The position numbers were made by a program, and so were the translations under genes. A stretch of DNA of 64,000 bases. Source: Hippophae tibetana. Lineage: Eukaryota; Streptophyta; Magnoliopsida; Rosales; Elaeagnaceae. The notes below the pieces were generated by a model that was not told where the DNA came from, ran no database searches, and was given only the letters and a program-made list of their open reading frames with translations. This document shows, one piece after another, positions 11,071 through 23,418 of the stretch; positions within the stretch are counted from its first letter, which is position 1; every line of letters begins with the position of its first letter. The stretch spans positions 60,345,275 through 60,409,274 of the forward strand of contig CM072802.1 in assembly GCA_037013495.1 (NCBI GenBank). The letters run 5' to 3'.

Positions 11071-12060
11071 TTTCATATCCTTACGTAATTCTCATGTTTA
11101 TAGGTATTTAACTTTTTTACTTTTTTTGACATTTGTGTATTTTGGAGAATCTTTTGTGACTATAGACTAAAATTTTGTTATATGATGTATTGTAAATTTT
11201 AACTTTTTTTGTGTTATTTTACTGATTTTAGGACTTTTCAAAATAATTAGCTTACTAACACTTTTGTTTTGCACGAGTAATACATGAGGGGAAAATTTTT
11301 ATTTGAAAATACTATAATTTTAGTATTGATTTTGTAGGGTTTTGATAGGTGGATCAACGAAGATTAAAGTATGGCTAGTTATGAATTTGTTTTATTTCTA
11401 CTAGTGTTGCATAACTTTATATAATTTTATTGAATTTTTGTGTACTTATATTATTTATATTAATTACTTAATATTATTGCTTTTTTTATATTATTTATAA
11501 ATTTTCATGAATTAATGTTGACTTAAAATTTGTTGAAATAGTTTATGAACTTTGACTATTATTGATTTGTTTTATGTATATTTGCGGTATGGTTTTTGTT
11601 TCTTAGTTTCTAGTAATAAAATATCAAATTTGTAGGGTTTGTAAACCGCACTGATGTGATTCGATTTATTTGGTTTGTAATTTATACTATGCGGTGCGGT
11701 TAAAAATATTTACACGGTCCCCGCACTGCCTTCGCTTAGTTTTGTCTCGATCAATAAAATCTTAATTTAATACATCTAAGTTTCTATAGATTTTTATAAA
11801 ATCTTAATTCATATATGCACACTTTTACGGTCTTTAAAGATCTTAATTTAATATACTTTAATTTTAAAATATCATAAAAATCATTAAAAATTTCAATTAA
11901 ATATACATGTATAAAATATACAGACAAGATTATTAAAATCTAACCAAAGTCTTTAAAATTACATAAACATTTAATAAATTGTAAACTCTTTAAAATTATA
12001 TGAAAATCTTAATTGAATATACTTTCTTAATATTTTATATTATCTCATAATATTTTTCAA
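10944..12060. other. AT-rich spacer around the hAT remnant, no gene
   Basis: Apart from the hAT tail and the GCGGTGCGG motif, I see no coding potential or repeat structure. Short similar phrases ('taaaatcttaatt', 'aaatcttaattgaatatac') recur between 11750 and 12020 and suggest decayed local duplication. Confidence 0.5.
11630..11760. repeat. GC-skewed hAT-like subterminal sequence
   Basis: Contains 'aaaccgcac' (about 11643-11651) facing 'gcggtgcggtt' (about 11692-11702), with 'ccccgcactgcc' further on. Short inverted GCGGTGCGGTT motifs are common near the ends of plant hAT elements. This one lies about 600 bases beyond the hAT transposase remnant, so it may be that element's end region. No clear terminal repeat or 8-bp duplication was found. 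Confidence 0.4.
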
Positions 12061-12221
12061 TGTTAATATATTGTATATCATATTTGTTAATGTAAAGACA
12101 CCATGTATATAATATAATATATCTATTAAGCAGATCTAGTTTACTTGTATATCCTATATAAATGCATCATGTATATTACTTAAGATATATAATATAATAC
12201 AATCATTCAATATTTTTAACA
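12061..12221 (+). repeat. 5' LTR of copia element C
   Basis: Starts TGTTAATA and ends TTTTTAACA, with a short inverted TGTTA/TAACA at the ends. It matches the 3' LTR at 19804-19943 in its body ('tatatcatatttgttaat', 'atctagtttacttgta', 'acaatcattca') but is about 20 bp longer and clearly diverged, so the insertion is old. Confidence 0.9.
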
Positions 12222-12233
12222 TGGTATTAGAGC
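12222..12233 (+). other. Primer-binding site of element C (initiator tRNA-Met)
   Basis: TGGTATTAGAGC follows directly after the 5' LTR. It matches the copia primer site TGGTATCAGAGC, complementary to the 3' end of initiator tRNA-Met, with one change. Confidence 0.85.
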
Positions 12234-12751
12234 CATTACTTTGCCTTTCCTTTTAGCAATCTTGTCTCTTCTTATGTTACTCCACCCTTATCGCTTCCGT
12301 CATCACAACAGCCGCTACAGCCACTCACCATTGAACCTCAAATGTCTCTCAGTCATTGTCCTTGGGTTTCGGGCTTGTAGTCACCATCATTGAGGAGTCT
12401 TGCACCACACAAATCACTACAATCATCGTCTCCACCGTGCATCTTTCTCTGATAACCTTTTTGCATGTGCCATTGTGATTGTTTTGCCCAAATCTACACA
12501 ATCGTGGAAGTCTCGCAAGTATCGAAGCCTACAAACGCCACACTCAGGTCCTATGACGTCTTTAGTGACATCATACTACCATGTCATTTAGGGTTGATGT
12601 CATCATCCCCTTTTACTGACCATCGTTGACCTCTATTAACCGTGACCAGAGTTGACTTGGCCGAGGGTTGGCTTTGATTGTTGAGTTTTCTACAAGGTTG
12701 ACTTTTGCAGACCAGGTTCTCCCTACCCAATTTTTGCATATGGTGTTTCTA

Positions 12752-13640
12752 AATGGATAAAAAAGGATTTTTTTATTCCTCGCCCAATCAATATTGGATT
12801 GGAAGGAACGAATAATTTCTTATCTTGGTCTCAAGCAATGTATAGTTTTCTTAAGGGTCGTATGCTCTGGCATTACTGTACTGGTACAGTTACCATTCCT
12901 GTCAAAGGTGCAAGTGAAAAAGATGATGCCTTCCTTGGTCACATGATTGAATGGGATAGTCACAACCACATGATCATCACATGGATTCAAAACACTTCCA
13001 TTCTCTCCATCTCCAATCTATTGGGCAACTTTGATGATGCAAAATTAGCACGGGATATGTTGGCCAAAAGGTACTCCACTACTCACGGATCCATGAAATA
13101 TCAGTTAGTATTTGAATTGCATCAACTTTGACAAGAACTAGGGCAATCCATGAATAAATACTATGATCAACTTCCCTTTCTTTGGGACCAAATTGACCTT
13201 TGTGATCCAATTTAGGCATGCTCAAAGGATGCTTAGCAATATGCTACAATTAGACATGAATTTCATCTCTATGAGTTCCTGATGTCACTTCACAAGGAAT
13301 TTGAGGCCATCCAAGGTCAACTTCTTAATCACAGTCTTCCTCTATCTCTTGATACTGCTATAAATGAGTTGGTTATAGAAAAATCTCGACTTGTAACCCT
13401 TTAAGCCTAGAATAAGTTCAATGTTTTGGCTATTACTCCTTCTGCTCTTCTGGCTCTAGCAATAATCGCAAGCAGACCAACAAGAAGTTCTATAATTATT
13501 GCAAGCATCTTGGTCTCACCATTGAGACTTGTTACCGTTACAACAAATCTACTATTGTTGTTGCTAATACTAAGCCCACTCCGTTGATGCCTTCCATTTA
13601 AGTACAGTCCCAATCTTTTGAATCCACTATCAACCTCTCC
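12752..13640 (+). pseudogene. Copia gag remnant of element C
   Basis: Gag would form the particle that packages element RNA. The open part (12799-13131) reads a copia gag N-terminal region (NNFLSWSQAMYSFLKGRMLW, later AKLARDMLAKRYS) ending at a stop. Further frames continue through '...LYEFLMSLHKEFEAIQGQ' (about 13265-13320) to a zinc-knuckle remnant at about 13475-13530, YNYCKHLGLTIETC. There the first Cys has become Tyr and the His has become Leu, so metal binding is lost. Start near 12752 inferred from homology; at least three stops interrupt it. Confidence 0.75.
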
Positions 13641-13679
13641 CTCACTGAACTATAGAAGATCATAACTCAGGTTGTTCAT

Positions 13680-13925
13680 ATGGCTGGTAATGCATCTCTT
13701 TCCACTACTCTGTCAGTTCTGCCCGATAAGTTTGAAACTTGCCTTTTTTATTTTGCCTGTTGTAATCACATGACACCTCACTCATCTTTATTCTCCAAAC
13801 TTGACCCTGTACCACATCTTCTTAATATTCATATAGCTGATGGTTCCACCATGCATGTGAATAGTCTAGGTTTTGTTTCGAGCTCTAACCTCTCTGTTCC
13901 TAGGGTCTTCCATGTACCTGACTAA
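13680..13925 (+). pseudogene. Copia protease remnant of element C
   Basis: An 81-codon open frame aligns with the copia aspartic protease, which cuts the polyprotein. NHMTPHSSLFSKL follows the place where W..DSGA should stand, and IADGSTMHVNSLGF and LSVPRVFHVPD follow at normal spacing. The catalytic DSGA is replaced (LFYFACCNHMT), so activity is impossible. It ends at a stop before the gag-pre-integrase zinc domain. Confidence 0.7.
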
Positions 13926-14129
13926 TCATATAATCTGTGTTATATGAGACAATTAGCTGAACTAGGATATCTCCTTGTTTTTTACTATTCTATGTGTATT
14001 GTGCAGGATCCAAGGAATAGGAAAGAGCTTGGGACCGATTATAGGGTTGGGCGTATGTTTCCTGTGGACAATCTTTATATTCCACCTAGTGCCCTATCTC
14101 TGTTACTATTGTTATAGTTTCTTCCTTGC

Positions 14130-14877
14130 CTTCTCTCGCACTTTGGAATTATCGTCTTGGTCATACCCCATCCACTTGGGTACAATAGTTAGCTTTTAAA
14201 GGTCTATTGGGTTTTGTGTCCAAAGACAATTTTGATTGTACTTCATGCCAATTAGGAAAACAACCAACTTTACCTTTAAGCCTAGACAACTTTGTTTTGT
14301 TGTTTTATTGATGATTATTCTCGTTATAGTTGGATCTTTCCTATGGAATCTCGTTCTGAAATCTTACCAATATACAGTAACTTTGCAAAAATGGTTGAAA
14401 CATAATTCTCCAAACATATCAAAACTTTTCGATCTGATAATGCTCTTCAATATACTCAATATACTTTTCAAGCTTTGTTACATTCCTACGGCATTGTACA
14501 TCATCTAACCAAACCATACACCTCTCAACAAAATGGTTGAGTCGAAAGAAAACTTTGTCATATTCTTGACACTGTCTGTGCTCTTCTTCTTTCTACCAAA
14601 AATCTTGCCTCATTTTGGGGTGAAGTTGTTCTTCATGTTATTCATGCCATTAATTACATTCCAAGTGTTCATAATCAAACTCCGTATGAGTGCCTTTTTG
14701 GGTCATCCTTTGATTATCATTACATTCGCTCCTTCGGATCTGCCTATTTTGTTCTTCTTCAGCCTTATGAGCACATTAAACTTGAGCCTCGATCTATACT
14801 TTGTTGTTTTCTTGGTTATGGTGAAACTCAAAAAGGGTATTTGTGTTATCATCATGTCTTTCATCGTCTTCGTGTTT
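14130..14877 (+). pseudogene. Copia integrase remnant of element C
   Basis: Three reading frames are needed. A gag-pre-integrase piece (HTPSTW, then NFDCTSCQLGKQPTLPL, about 14157-14280) leads into the rve core (PF00665). The core shows DDYSRYSW (about 14310), TFRSDNALQYT, and TSQQNG-stop-VERK (about 14525-14552) with the catalytic Glu after the stop, then SFGSAYFVLLQPYEH and FLGYGETQKGYLCYH. The LTR at 14878 cuts the coding sequence in the C-terminal part, which resumes at 16445 (SSFGNAAYLLNSL). Acidic positions can be traced, but frameshifts and a stop rule out function. Confidence 0.8.
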
Positions 14878-16444
14878 TGATGACTCTATGAAAGTAGAGT
14901 CATTAGCGCATTGTTTTTTACTCAATATTTACTTTTTTATTTAATAAATAGTATTTTTATGGAAAAAAAATTAAAATATAAACATTTTAGTGAAAAGGGG
15001 TGAAAATATAATTTTTGGGATTTTTTATGGATATTTTATGAATTTTTAACGCATGACCAATCAGGAGTTCCTATGTGGCATGCCACGCAAGTAGAGGAGC
15101 TAGCTACCTGGGCAAGCCACATAGATGCCATACAAGCACGGAGAGTAAATCACGTTACATCATGTGTGAGGAGGACGAAACACATGAAAATGTCAACACG
15201 ATTTTCAATCTATGTTCGGAAATTGGTCAATGGGCCATGCCACGTGTCACTATGTCATTGCTTAACGTGTTCCACCTGTGCTCCACGCCATCCGTTTCTA
15301 CAAATCATGTCGTGCCATGTCTTGTTTACTCAACGAGCGTTGACTCTGATCGGCCTGCCCTACCACACGTCTCTCCCTGATTCACCCAATAAATTTATGA
15401 TGTCATGTGTTGCGCTGTGATTAGCTAGAACTGTCAGTTTTTCTTGCTTTGATTGTAGCCCTTGATCTGAAGCTGATCTGACAATCGAGATCTCACCTGA
15501 GCTTTATTTAAGCACTTAATCACTCCATAAACCCAAATTGGCCTCCATTAGCATAATTTTGGTCATTTATTGGAGTTAAAAAGAGAAAAATACATAACAA
15601 TTCAAGAGACGACACAATTTTGGTAGAGATGCAAGAGAAGATTAATACTACAATTCAAGAGATTGATTGTATTTCTTTTTCTACTCTTTTTTTTATCAAT
15701 TTTATGTCTTTTTTGTGAAAAATATTAGTTTTACGAACACAATTATGTGTAATTAGTTTATTAATCTAGGGATCTTATGAACTCAATTTTTACCATGTGA
15801 TTATCTAAACTTTTACCCTAATTATAATTTAAATTTAATTTAATTATTCAATCTGATTTTTATGTTATTAATTATTTTGGCCAACAATTTATCTATAGAG
15901 ACAATTAAATAGATTTGAGATAATTATTTAATTGTTTGTCTTGATTAAATAACATGCATAGTTTCTAGGCAGAGATGTATGATTCTTATATATGTGATCC
16001 ATAATTGATGAACTTAATGAGTTGTATGCAATTTAATTAACATGAGAATGTGATTAAATTAGTTATTATATGGTGTGTAGTTTACTTGAGAGAGGAATAC
16101 ATGCTTGGTTAGATTCAATTGATCATGTAATTAATTGATATTATATTGGTGGGATTTTAGCAATTCAAATGTTTAAAAAATTGGGGGATTAAGTATTCCT
16201 AGATATTTTCTCATATATATTTTTAGTTATCAAATTTTATTTAATTAATTATTTCTATTTAATTTTAGTTATTTTAATTTTGCTTCATTAAAATATAAAA
16301 CCCCCCCAAAAATTGATTTTTAGTTTTAAAAAGTAGTTTCTAATAAAATAATCTCCTTAAAAATAATATTTTCTTATCATTATACTACTTATTATGATAT
16401 GTGTACTTGCGTATTCATTGCACACACTTCGTGTGTGGCGATCA
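14878..16444 (+). repeat. Nested solo LTR, gypsy-type family B, copy 1
   Basis: Starts TGATGACTCTATGAAAG, ends GTGTGGCGATCA, and is flanked by a perfect 5-bp duplication TGTTT (14873-14877 and 16445-16449). It matches 17779-19361 along its whole length. No internal sequence of its own element is present, so it is a true solo LTR. The end region ('ttgcgtattcattgcacacac') resembles plant Tat/Athila LTRs. It lies within the integrase of element C. Confidence 0.92.
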
Positions 16445-16619
16445 TGTTTCTTCTTTTGGAAATGCTGCTTATTTGTTGAACTCTCTCACTTTCGTTCTTA
16501 CCTAACTAACTCTTCTGTTTTAGAAATCTTTCTAGATGAGTTTCATGTTCCTTCTACAAAAAGTCTTGATCCTTATTTGGACTTGTCTATTCAATCTTAA
16601 GATATTTTTTATAATTCTC

Positions 16620-17778
16620 CTAGACAAGTTGTAGATGAACAGGTTGATGACGAGCTACCCCACCTTGAGCCTAGGTCCCCTACTCCTACTCCGCCTGAAG
16701 ATCCTCCACAAGATATTCCACCTTTCCAATCAACCAGGATTGCAATGAAAAAGGAAATTGATGCATTAACCAAAAACTATACTTGGGATCTGGTTACTCT
16801 CCTTCCTAGTTAGTCTGTGGTTGGTTGTAAGTGGATCTATAAAATCAAGACTCATTTTGATTGGTCCATCGAGCGCTACAAAGCTCGTCTTGTTGCAAAA
16901 GGTTTTACACAAGAGTGTGTGATTGATTATGAAAAGACTTTTGCTCCATTTGCTTATATCTCTTTTGTTCATGCCATCTTAGCTATTGTTGGTGCTAGTA
17001 AATGTGACCTTTTTCATATGGATGTTAAAAATGCCTTCCTTAATAGGGATCTGCATGAAGAAGTCTATATGAAACATCCTCCTGGTCATTTTGTTGCCTT
17101 CGACGTGTACTTCATGGCCTTAAACAAACTCCATGAGTGTGGTTTTCCAAGTTTAGCTCCACCATCTTTTGTTTGGGTTACACTACTAGTCCTTATGATT
17201 TTGCCTTATTTCTTCATCACAATGATAAATGCACCATTTTGCTTTTACTATATGTGGATGATATGATCATAACTAGTGATGGCCTTAGTGGCATTCAAGA
17301 ACTCAAGGATTTTCTTAGTCAACAGTTTGAGATGAAATACCTTAGACATCTCAGCTATTTCTTGGGTCTTAAGATTACTCGTTCCACAGATGGTCTTTAT
17401 ATTACTCAAGCCAAGTATGCATCTGACCTTTTATCTCGATTTGGACTCATTGAAAGCAAGACTGTTGACACTCCAGTTGAACTTAATACGCATTTGACTC
17501 CCTCGGGGGGAAACCATTGTCTAATCCCTCTCTTTATAGATGATTGGTTGGCAACTTGGTTTATCTCATAGTTACTCGTCCAGAAATTTCTTTTGTTGTT
17601 CATCAGGTGAGCCAGTATTCGTTTGCCTCCACGATCAACTCACTATGATGTTGTTCTACGCATTCTACGATACTTGAAGGGCACTCTCTTCCATGACTTT
17701 TTCTACTCAGCTCAGTCTTCTCTTGTACTACGTGCATTCTCTAATGCTGATTGGGCAGGAGATCCCACTGATCATAGG
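16620..17778 (+). pseudogene. Copia reverse transcriptase remnant of element C
   Basis: Aligns with RVT_2 (PF07727). WDLVTLLPS-type sequence (about 16787-16812) leads to VVGCKWIYKIKTHFDWSIER, YKARLVAKGFTQ, LFHMDVKNAFLNRDLHEEVY (about 16817-17090). A frame change near 17100-17230 follows, then LLLYVDDMIITSD (about 17240-17280) with an intact YVDD catalytic box, FEMKYLRHLSYFLGL and ITQAKYASDLL. The last open frame stops at 17571. Sequence to 17778 reads SFANADWAGDPTDHR, the start of RNase H, and is then cut by the second nested LTR. Confidence 0.85.
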
Positions 17779-19361
17779 TGATGACTTTATGAAAATAGAG
17801 TCATTAGCGCATTTCTTTACTTAATATTTACTTGTTTATTTAATAAATAGTATTTTTTTATTGCCAAAAATATTAAAATATAAACCTTTTAGTCAAAAGG
17901 GGTAAAAATAAAATTTTTGAATTTTTTTGGGATTCTTTTGGAGTTTTTCTGGATTTTTAACGTAGAACAAATCAAAAGCTACCATGTGGCATGCCACGCA
18001 AGCTAAGAAGTTGACTGGGCAAGCCATATGGAATCAACATAAGCACCGATAGCAAATCACGTTGTGCTGCGTGGGAGGAGGACGAAACAAGCACCACGTG
18101 TCAACACAGCGTTCAATCCGAGTTCGGAAATTGGTCAACGTGCCATGACATGTGTCACCACACCATTGCACCAACATTCCACCTGTGCGCCATGCCATCC
18201 ATTCACACGAATCACGTCGCACCACGTGTTGATGACTCGGCGAGTGTTGACTTTGACTGGTCTCCTTTGCCACGCATCACTCCCTAATTCGCACAGTGAA
18301 TTTCTAATGCCATGTGTCGCGTTGTGATTGGCCAAAATTGTCAGTTGTGCTTGATTTGATTGTAGCCCTTGATTTGAAACTGATAGGATGGTCCAGATCA
18401 CACCTAAGCTTTATTTAAGCCCTTAATCACTCCATAAACCCTAATTGGCCTCTATTAGCATAATTTTGGTCTATTTTTAGAGCTAAAAAGAGAGAAAATA
18501 CTGAAAAATTAAAGAAACAACACAATTTTGGTGGAGATTCAAGAGAAAATTAATTTTACAATTTAAGAGATTGATTGTATTTCTTTTTCTACTCTTTTCT
18601 TTATTAATTTTATGTCTTTCTTTATGAAAAATATGATCTTTATGAACACAAATATGTGTAATTAATTTATTAATTTAGGGATCTTATGAACCCAATTTTC
18701 ACCATGTGATGATCTAATATTTTTTCACAATTATAATATTAATTTAATTATATTATTTAATCTGATTTTTATGCTATTAATTGTTTAGCCAACAATTTAT
18801 CTATTGAGGCAATTAAATAGATTTGAGAAAATTATTTAATTATTTGTCTTGATTAAATAACATGCATAGTTTCTAGGTAGAGATGTATGATTCTTATGTA
18901 TGTGATCCATCATTGATGAACTTAATGAGTAGTATGCAATTTAATTGGCATGAGAGTGTGATTAAATTAATTACTATATGGTGTGTATTTTACTTGAGAG
19001 AGGAATACATGTTAGGTTAGATTCAATTGATCATGTAATTAATTGATATTATATTGGGGGAATTTAAGTGATTCGTATATTTAGAAAATTAGTGGATTAA
19101 GTATTCCTAGATATTTTCTCATATATTTTTTTAGTCACAAAATCTGATTTAATTAATTATTGCTATTTACTTTTAGTTATTTTAATTTTGCTTTCTTAAG
19201 ATATAAAAACACCAAAAAAATTAATTTTTATTATTTTTAGTTTTAAAAATTAGTTTCTAAAAAAATAATCTTCGTGGGAACGATCTTTACTTATCATTAC
19301 ATTACTTGTTACGATACGTATACTTGTGTATTCATTGCACACACAATTTGTGTGGCGATCA
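17779..19361 (+). repeat. Nested LTR, gypsy-type family B, copy 2
   Basis: Starts TGATGACTTTATGAAAATAG and ends GTGTGGCGATCA. Closely related to 14878-16444 and in the same orientation. The flanks, ATAGG before and GTTGG after, do not form a clean target duplication, and the host copia frame seems to have lost a few bases at the right junction. A solo LTR is the simplest reading. It lies in the RNase H domain of element C. Confidence 0.85.
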
Positions 19362-19790
19362 GTTGGTCCACTATAGGTTATTGTTTTCTCCTTGGTTCTT
19401 CTTTGATTTCTTGCCAAAGTAAGAAACAAACTTTCATGGCCCGCTCCAGTACTGAAGCAAAATATTGTGCTTTTGTTGATACCATATTTGAGCTCATTTG
19501 GCTACGATGGCTTCTTAAGGATTTGGGTGTGTCCACATCCTCTGCTACTCCTCTTTTACTGTGACAATCAGAGTGTCATTCATATTGCTCACAATGACGT
19601 CTTCCATGAACGGACAAAACATATCGATATTGATTATCACTTTATTCATTCTCATCTTGTCCATGGTGCTCTCAAGCTTTTTTCCGTCTCTTCGAACGAT
19701 CAACTTGCAGATATCTTCACCAAGACACTTCTTAAGGGATGCACTCGTAATTTGATTGGCAATCTCAAGTTGGTCTCACATCCACCTTGA
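19362..19790 (+). pseudogene. Copia RNase H remnant of element C
   Basis: Continues the domain cut at 17778: STIGYCFLLGSSLIS, KKQTFMARSSTEAKYCAF, then a frame change, then YCDNQSVIHIAHNDVFHERT, KHIDIDYHFIHSHL and DQLADIFTKTLLKGC. This is the standard copia RNase H and C-terminal tail, ending at a stop just before the purine tract. The change between frames near 19550 breaks the protein. Confidence 0.85.
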
Positions 19791-19803
19791 GTTTAAGGGA
19801 GAT
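19791..19803 (+). other. Polypurine tract of element C
   Basis: TTTAAGGGAGAT immediately precedes the 3' LTR start TGTTAATG. It primes plus-strand DNA synthesis in intact relatives. Confidence 0.7.
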
Positions 19804-19943
19804 TGTTAATGTATATCATATTTGTTAATATATATCATATTATGGGCTTTAAGTACATCTAGTTTACTTGTACCTCATATATAAAATACTATGTATATTA
19901 CTTAAGATACATAATACAATACAATCATTCAGTATTTTTAACA
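19804..19943 (+). repeat. 3' LTR of copia element C
   Basis: 140 bp, TGTTAATG to TTTTTAACA, followed by TTCAA, the same five bases as before the 5' LTR. It differs from the 5' LTR by several substitutions and an indel of about 20 bp, consistent with long residence. Confidence 0.9.
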
Positions 19944-22900
19944 TTCAAAATAATAACTTGGTAAATTATGATTTTGCTAACTATTATATAAATGATCTTG
20001 GGAGGAGATGATAGATGAAACTATATTTTTATTGTTTAAAATATTAAAAAAATTATAAATATTTTGATTTTATATAAAAAAATTTATGTTAAATGATACT
20101 TATTTATTTATAGAGTTTTATTCGTGGCTCTCAATGTTAACTTAGTTTTTTTTTTCTATTTAAACTCTTAAAGTATATTTATTTAACATTATCGGTATGA
20201 AATTAAGTTACTAATATTCCTTTTATTTATATTTTAATATTAGTTGGTGGTCCAAATATTATAAACTCAAGTAAAAATCTCATATGTGTGATTTTTTTTA
20301 TTTAATAAAATAAGAGGATTTTAAGGTATCTTTAAAACAAAATGTAATTAAGTCCCTGATTTTTGAGGAACTTGATTACTATAGGTGTGTTTGTAATTAA
20401 ATTGCTATATAAACGTTGAACCTTATTTTCTAAAATTAAACTATTTAAAAAAAAGCCAACATTTTTTAAAATAATTACTTTTACAATAAAAAGGGTGAAA
20501 TAACTTTTTAATTCCAATTTCATTATATTATAAGTAAATATAAACAAAATCAATTTAATTTTAATCATTCTTATTCTCATGCCTTCTATCTTGGATTCAT
20601 TCTTTTTTTTTATTTCTATAAAATTTCGTTATGAATTAGTAAATGTATTTATATCTAACTTTTTCTATACACACTCTTTTCTCTTTTCTTGATCTTTTTA
20701 GTATAAGTTTTCTCCCTTTTCTTTTTTATTTGTATACATATATAAACAACTAGGGTTATAATTTAAATATATGATTCTATCTTACTTGATTTTAAAAATT
20801 ATTAATATATTCATTGGTAAACAATATTAGTCTTCATAAGGTGTCCTAAACAATCATATGACATATTGTTGCATACGTACAAAACTATTGCACAATATGT
20901 TAAAAATATTGATGAATTGTTTTTTACTATCACTTAATATCATTTAATACGTTAGTTTTTTAAAACGGGCAGAAAACTTGTTTTGGACCGGCAGCAATAT
21001 TGTAATAGTGTGCATATACGTACGGTGAAACCATTATGAGCTTTTGATAAAACAAAACTAGAAAGTGAGTAAGGTGAGAATTAAAGAATATACCCTCTTG
21101 TAAAACCGTAAACTTGTAACACTAAATTGGTGACACAACAATTTAAGGAAGATATTTAATCTCATGTTTGATGGACTAAAATGAAATGAAATCAGAATTT
21201 ATTTATTTTAATTTTATGTTTGATATGAAATTGATACTTAAAAATAAATAAGTTATAATTCATTCTTCTCACTTAAGTAATTATGATTACATTCTCATTT
21301 TAATTTTTTTTTTCAATTTTACCCAACTTCAAATATAACCTTATACCTTAACCAAAAAATATAACCTTAAACCTTAAACTCTAAATCCTAGATCCTAAAT
21401 CCAAAAAATCTTAAATCCTATTTAAAAAAAAAAATTTAACTCTAAACCTTAACCTATAAATATAACCCTAAATCCTAAACCCCAAATCCAAAATCCTTAA
21501 ATCTTATTTAGAAAAATAATAATTTTAATCATAAATCCCTAAATTCAAAATTCAAAATTTCAAATCTTAAAACCCTAAACCCTATTTAGAAAAATATTAA
21601 TTTTAATAATATATTTTATTTTGAAGTAATAACTATTTAGAAAAATAATTATTTTAATAATATATTTTGTCTGACGAAAAAATAATGATTAAATGATATT
21701 ATTTAAACTTTTCTGAATATAGAATATTAAGGTAATATACAGTGTTTTTATTCTATTCTAATTAAAAATTAAAAATTGTAATACTAATTATTTCTTTAAT
21801 TTCAATCATCAAACAAAACTATTTCATTTCCTTTCTATTCTCATTCTCCTTCTCATTCTCATTATATTTCATGAACCAAATGTCACTTAAAGAAAAATCA
21901 ATCATGCCCCTATTTGATATCATTAAATCAAGAAAATTGTCTAATATTAAAAGCTAAAGATAATATAATAATTTCCTTCTCAAATGTTTAACTTTTTTTT
22001 AGAATAATAATAATAACAATAATATTTATAATAGATCCAAGGATAGGACCTAAACTCATTGGGCCGGTTTAGATTTTATAATGCGAGGAGTTGATGGATT
22101 TATTACACACATTATAAAATATTTAGTCAATTATATTATGGATCTCAATAAAACATATATTTATTTAAAATTTAATTTATTATATTAATTTTATCTTAAC
22201 ATATTTGAAATCATTTTATATAAATTTAAAATTATCAATGATCATGTCACATTAAATAATTTCAATATAACGTTATTAAAAAAATAAAGAACATTATCTT
22301 TCAATGGTTGTAGTTTTTTTATTGTAAATATAAACTAATTAATTTAATATAAAATCTAAATTGAATTTATGACTTATTGCTACAGCTTTATGGAGAACTA
22401 AAAAATAAAGTGCAAAACTTAATTAAAAGATAAAAGTGTTTTGAATAGGTAAATCGTGATAAAAAAAATAAAATTTAAATATACGGTGTTGCGACACACA
22501 ACAAACCATGATGCGACATAGTCTAAAATATTAAAAAAATAAATACATCCCAAAAGTCTCATGCTGTGACAAACAAAAACTTATGCTGCGGCATAATATA
22601 ATTATAAGGGATTCCAATTCCTCACGAGAACCCTTTGTTGCAACGGGCTATAACTTATACCGTGGTATACCTTCAATTTTCAAAATCACATTTTTCGCTG
22701 TTTAGTTCATGCCATGCTTTATGTTCCATTTGTATAACCCTTTTATCAAGATTTATCTCTTGAATAAGCTTGTTCAATGCTTCTTTGTTTTTTCTTTAAT
22801 CTCATGTTAAGTTTGTTCAGAATTTGTAATATTTTGTGATTCCCATCAAACATACAATTTAGTTCATTAATTTAGAATTTTAAACTTACAAAATTTTATA

Positions 22901-23418
22901 ATTATATCTTAAAATTTTCTAAACTATTATACTTAATTAAAATTTTAACTAACATAATATATTATCTTGTTAATCTTATTCACGTAGGATAAATTAATCA
23001 CGTGAATTCAAATATGTTTCTTAATTTAACACATCTTACACGTGTTACTTATCCTGGAGAGGATTAGCAATCTAATTATGTTTTATAAACTTAAAGATGA
23101 TATAAGTATAATATTTTAAAAACAATTCAATAAAACCGTGACTTTAATAAAATTGGGAACTTAAGTAACAAGTTTTTAAGCATGGAAAGGTTAGGAAGAC
23201 TTTATCCTTTTATATATATACTTTAAATATGTACATATTAAATGAATAATACAAATATGCAATAAGGTCGTAAAAGTTCATTTTGTAAAAATAATAAACT
23301 CATATTGTCCCTTTTTTTTTATGAAAGTGAGACAAATGCTAGTATATTATTTTTACGAAATAGACTTCTATGATCCTTTTTGTAAAGGTAATGAACTTTG
23401 TGCTACCCCACCTAATAA
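19944..23418. other. AT-rich intergenic DNA without genes
   Basis: No coding region is supported. It includes telomere-like degenerate repeats (21340-21600), a region with several 'ctgcgaca'-type motifs (about 22480-22680), and a possible MITE-like stretch (about 21155-21890). The last starts 'catgtttgatggactaaaatg' and ends with 'gaatgagaatgag'-type sequence on the reverse strand, without clear terminal repeats. Confidence 0.5.
21340..21600. repeat. Degenerate telomere-like CCTAAA-type repeats
   Basis: Many phrases related to the plant telomere unit CCCTAAA appear on this strand: 'aaccttaaac', 'ctaaatcctagatcctaaatcc', 'accctaaatcctaaacccc', 'aaaccctaaaccctattt'. Units are irregular and mixed with A-runs. 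This could be a decayed interstitial telomeric array or simple AT-rich slippage. Confidence 0.4.

Larger units (their letters stand above)
12061..19943 (+). mobile_element. Ty1/copia element C, complete ends, with two nested LTRs
   Basis: Bounded by short LTRs (12061-12221 and 19804-19943) and a perfect 5-bp target duplication TTCAA (12056-12060 and 19944-19948). A primer-binding site lies just inside the 5' LTR and a purine tract just before the 3' LTR. Removing the two nested LTRs leaves about 4.7 kb, normal for a copia element. Domain order gag, protease, integrase, RT, RNase H is visible on the plus strand. Every domain carries stops or frameshifts, so it is dead. The element reads straight through both nested LTRs when they are left out. 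Confidence 0.92.

Noticed and set aside
15073..15420. ORFs of 101-115 codons with Cys and His
   Set aside because: They lie inside solo LTR copy 1 in its GC-richer part. Spacing of Cys and His fits no zinc-finger family.
16445..17778. Possibility that the two family B LTRs are the ends of one element
   Set aside because: The sequence between them is copia integrase/RT in frame with element C, there is no primer site or purine tract, and copy 1 has its own perfect target duplication.
18034..18401. Paired plus- and minus-strand ORFs (79-88 codons)
   Set aside because: They lie within the nested family B LTR, and the equivalent place in copy 1 has different frames. LTR sequence, not a gene.
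20332..20580. 82-codon minus-strand ORF rich in Ile, Lys and Leu
   Set aside because: Composition expected of AT-rich non-coding DNA. No motif or neighbour supports it.
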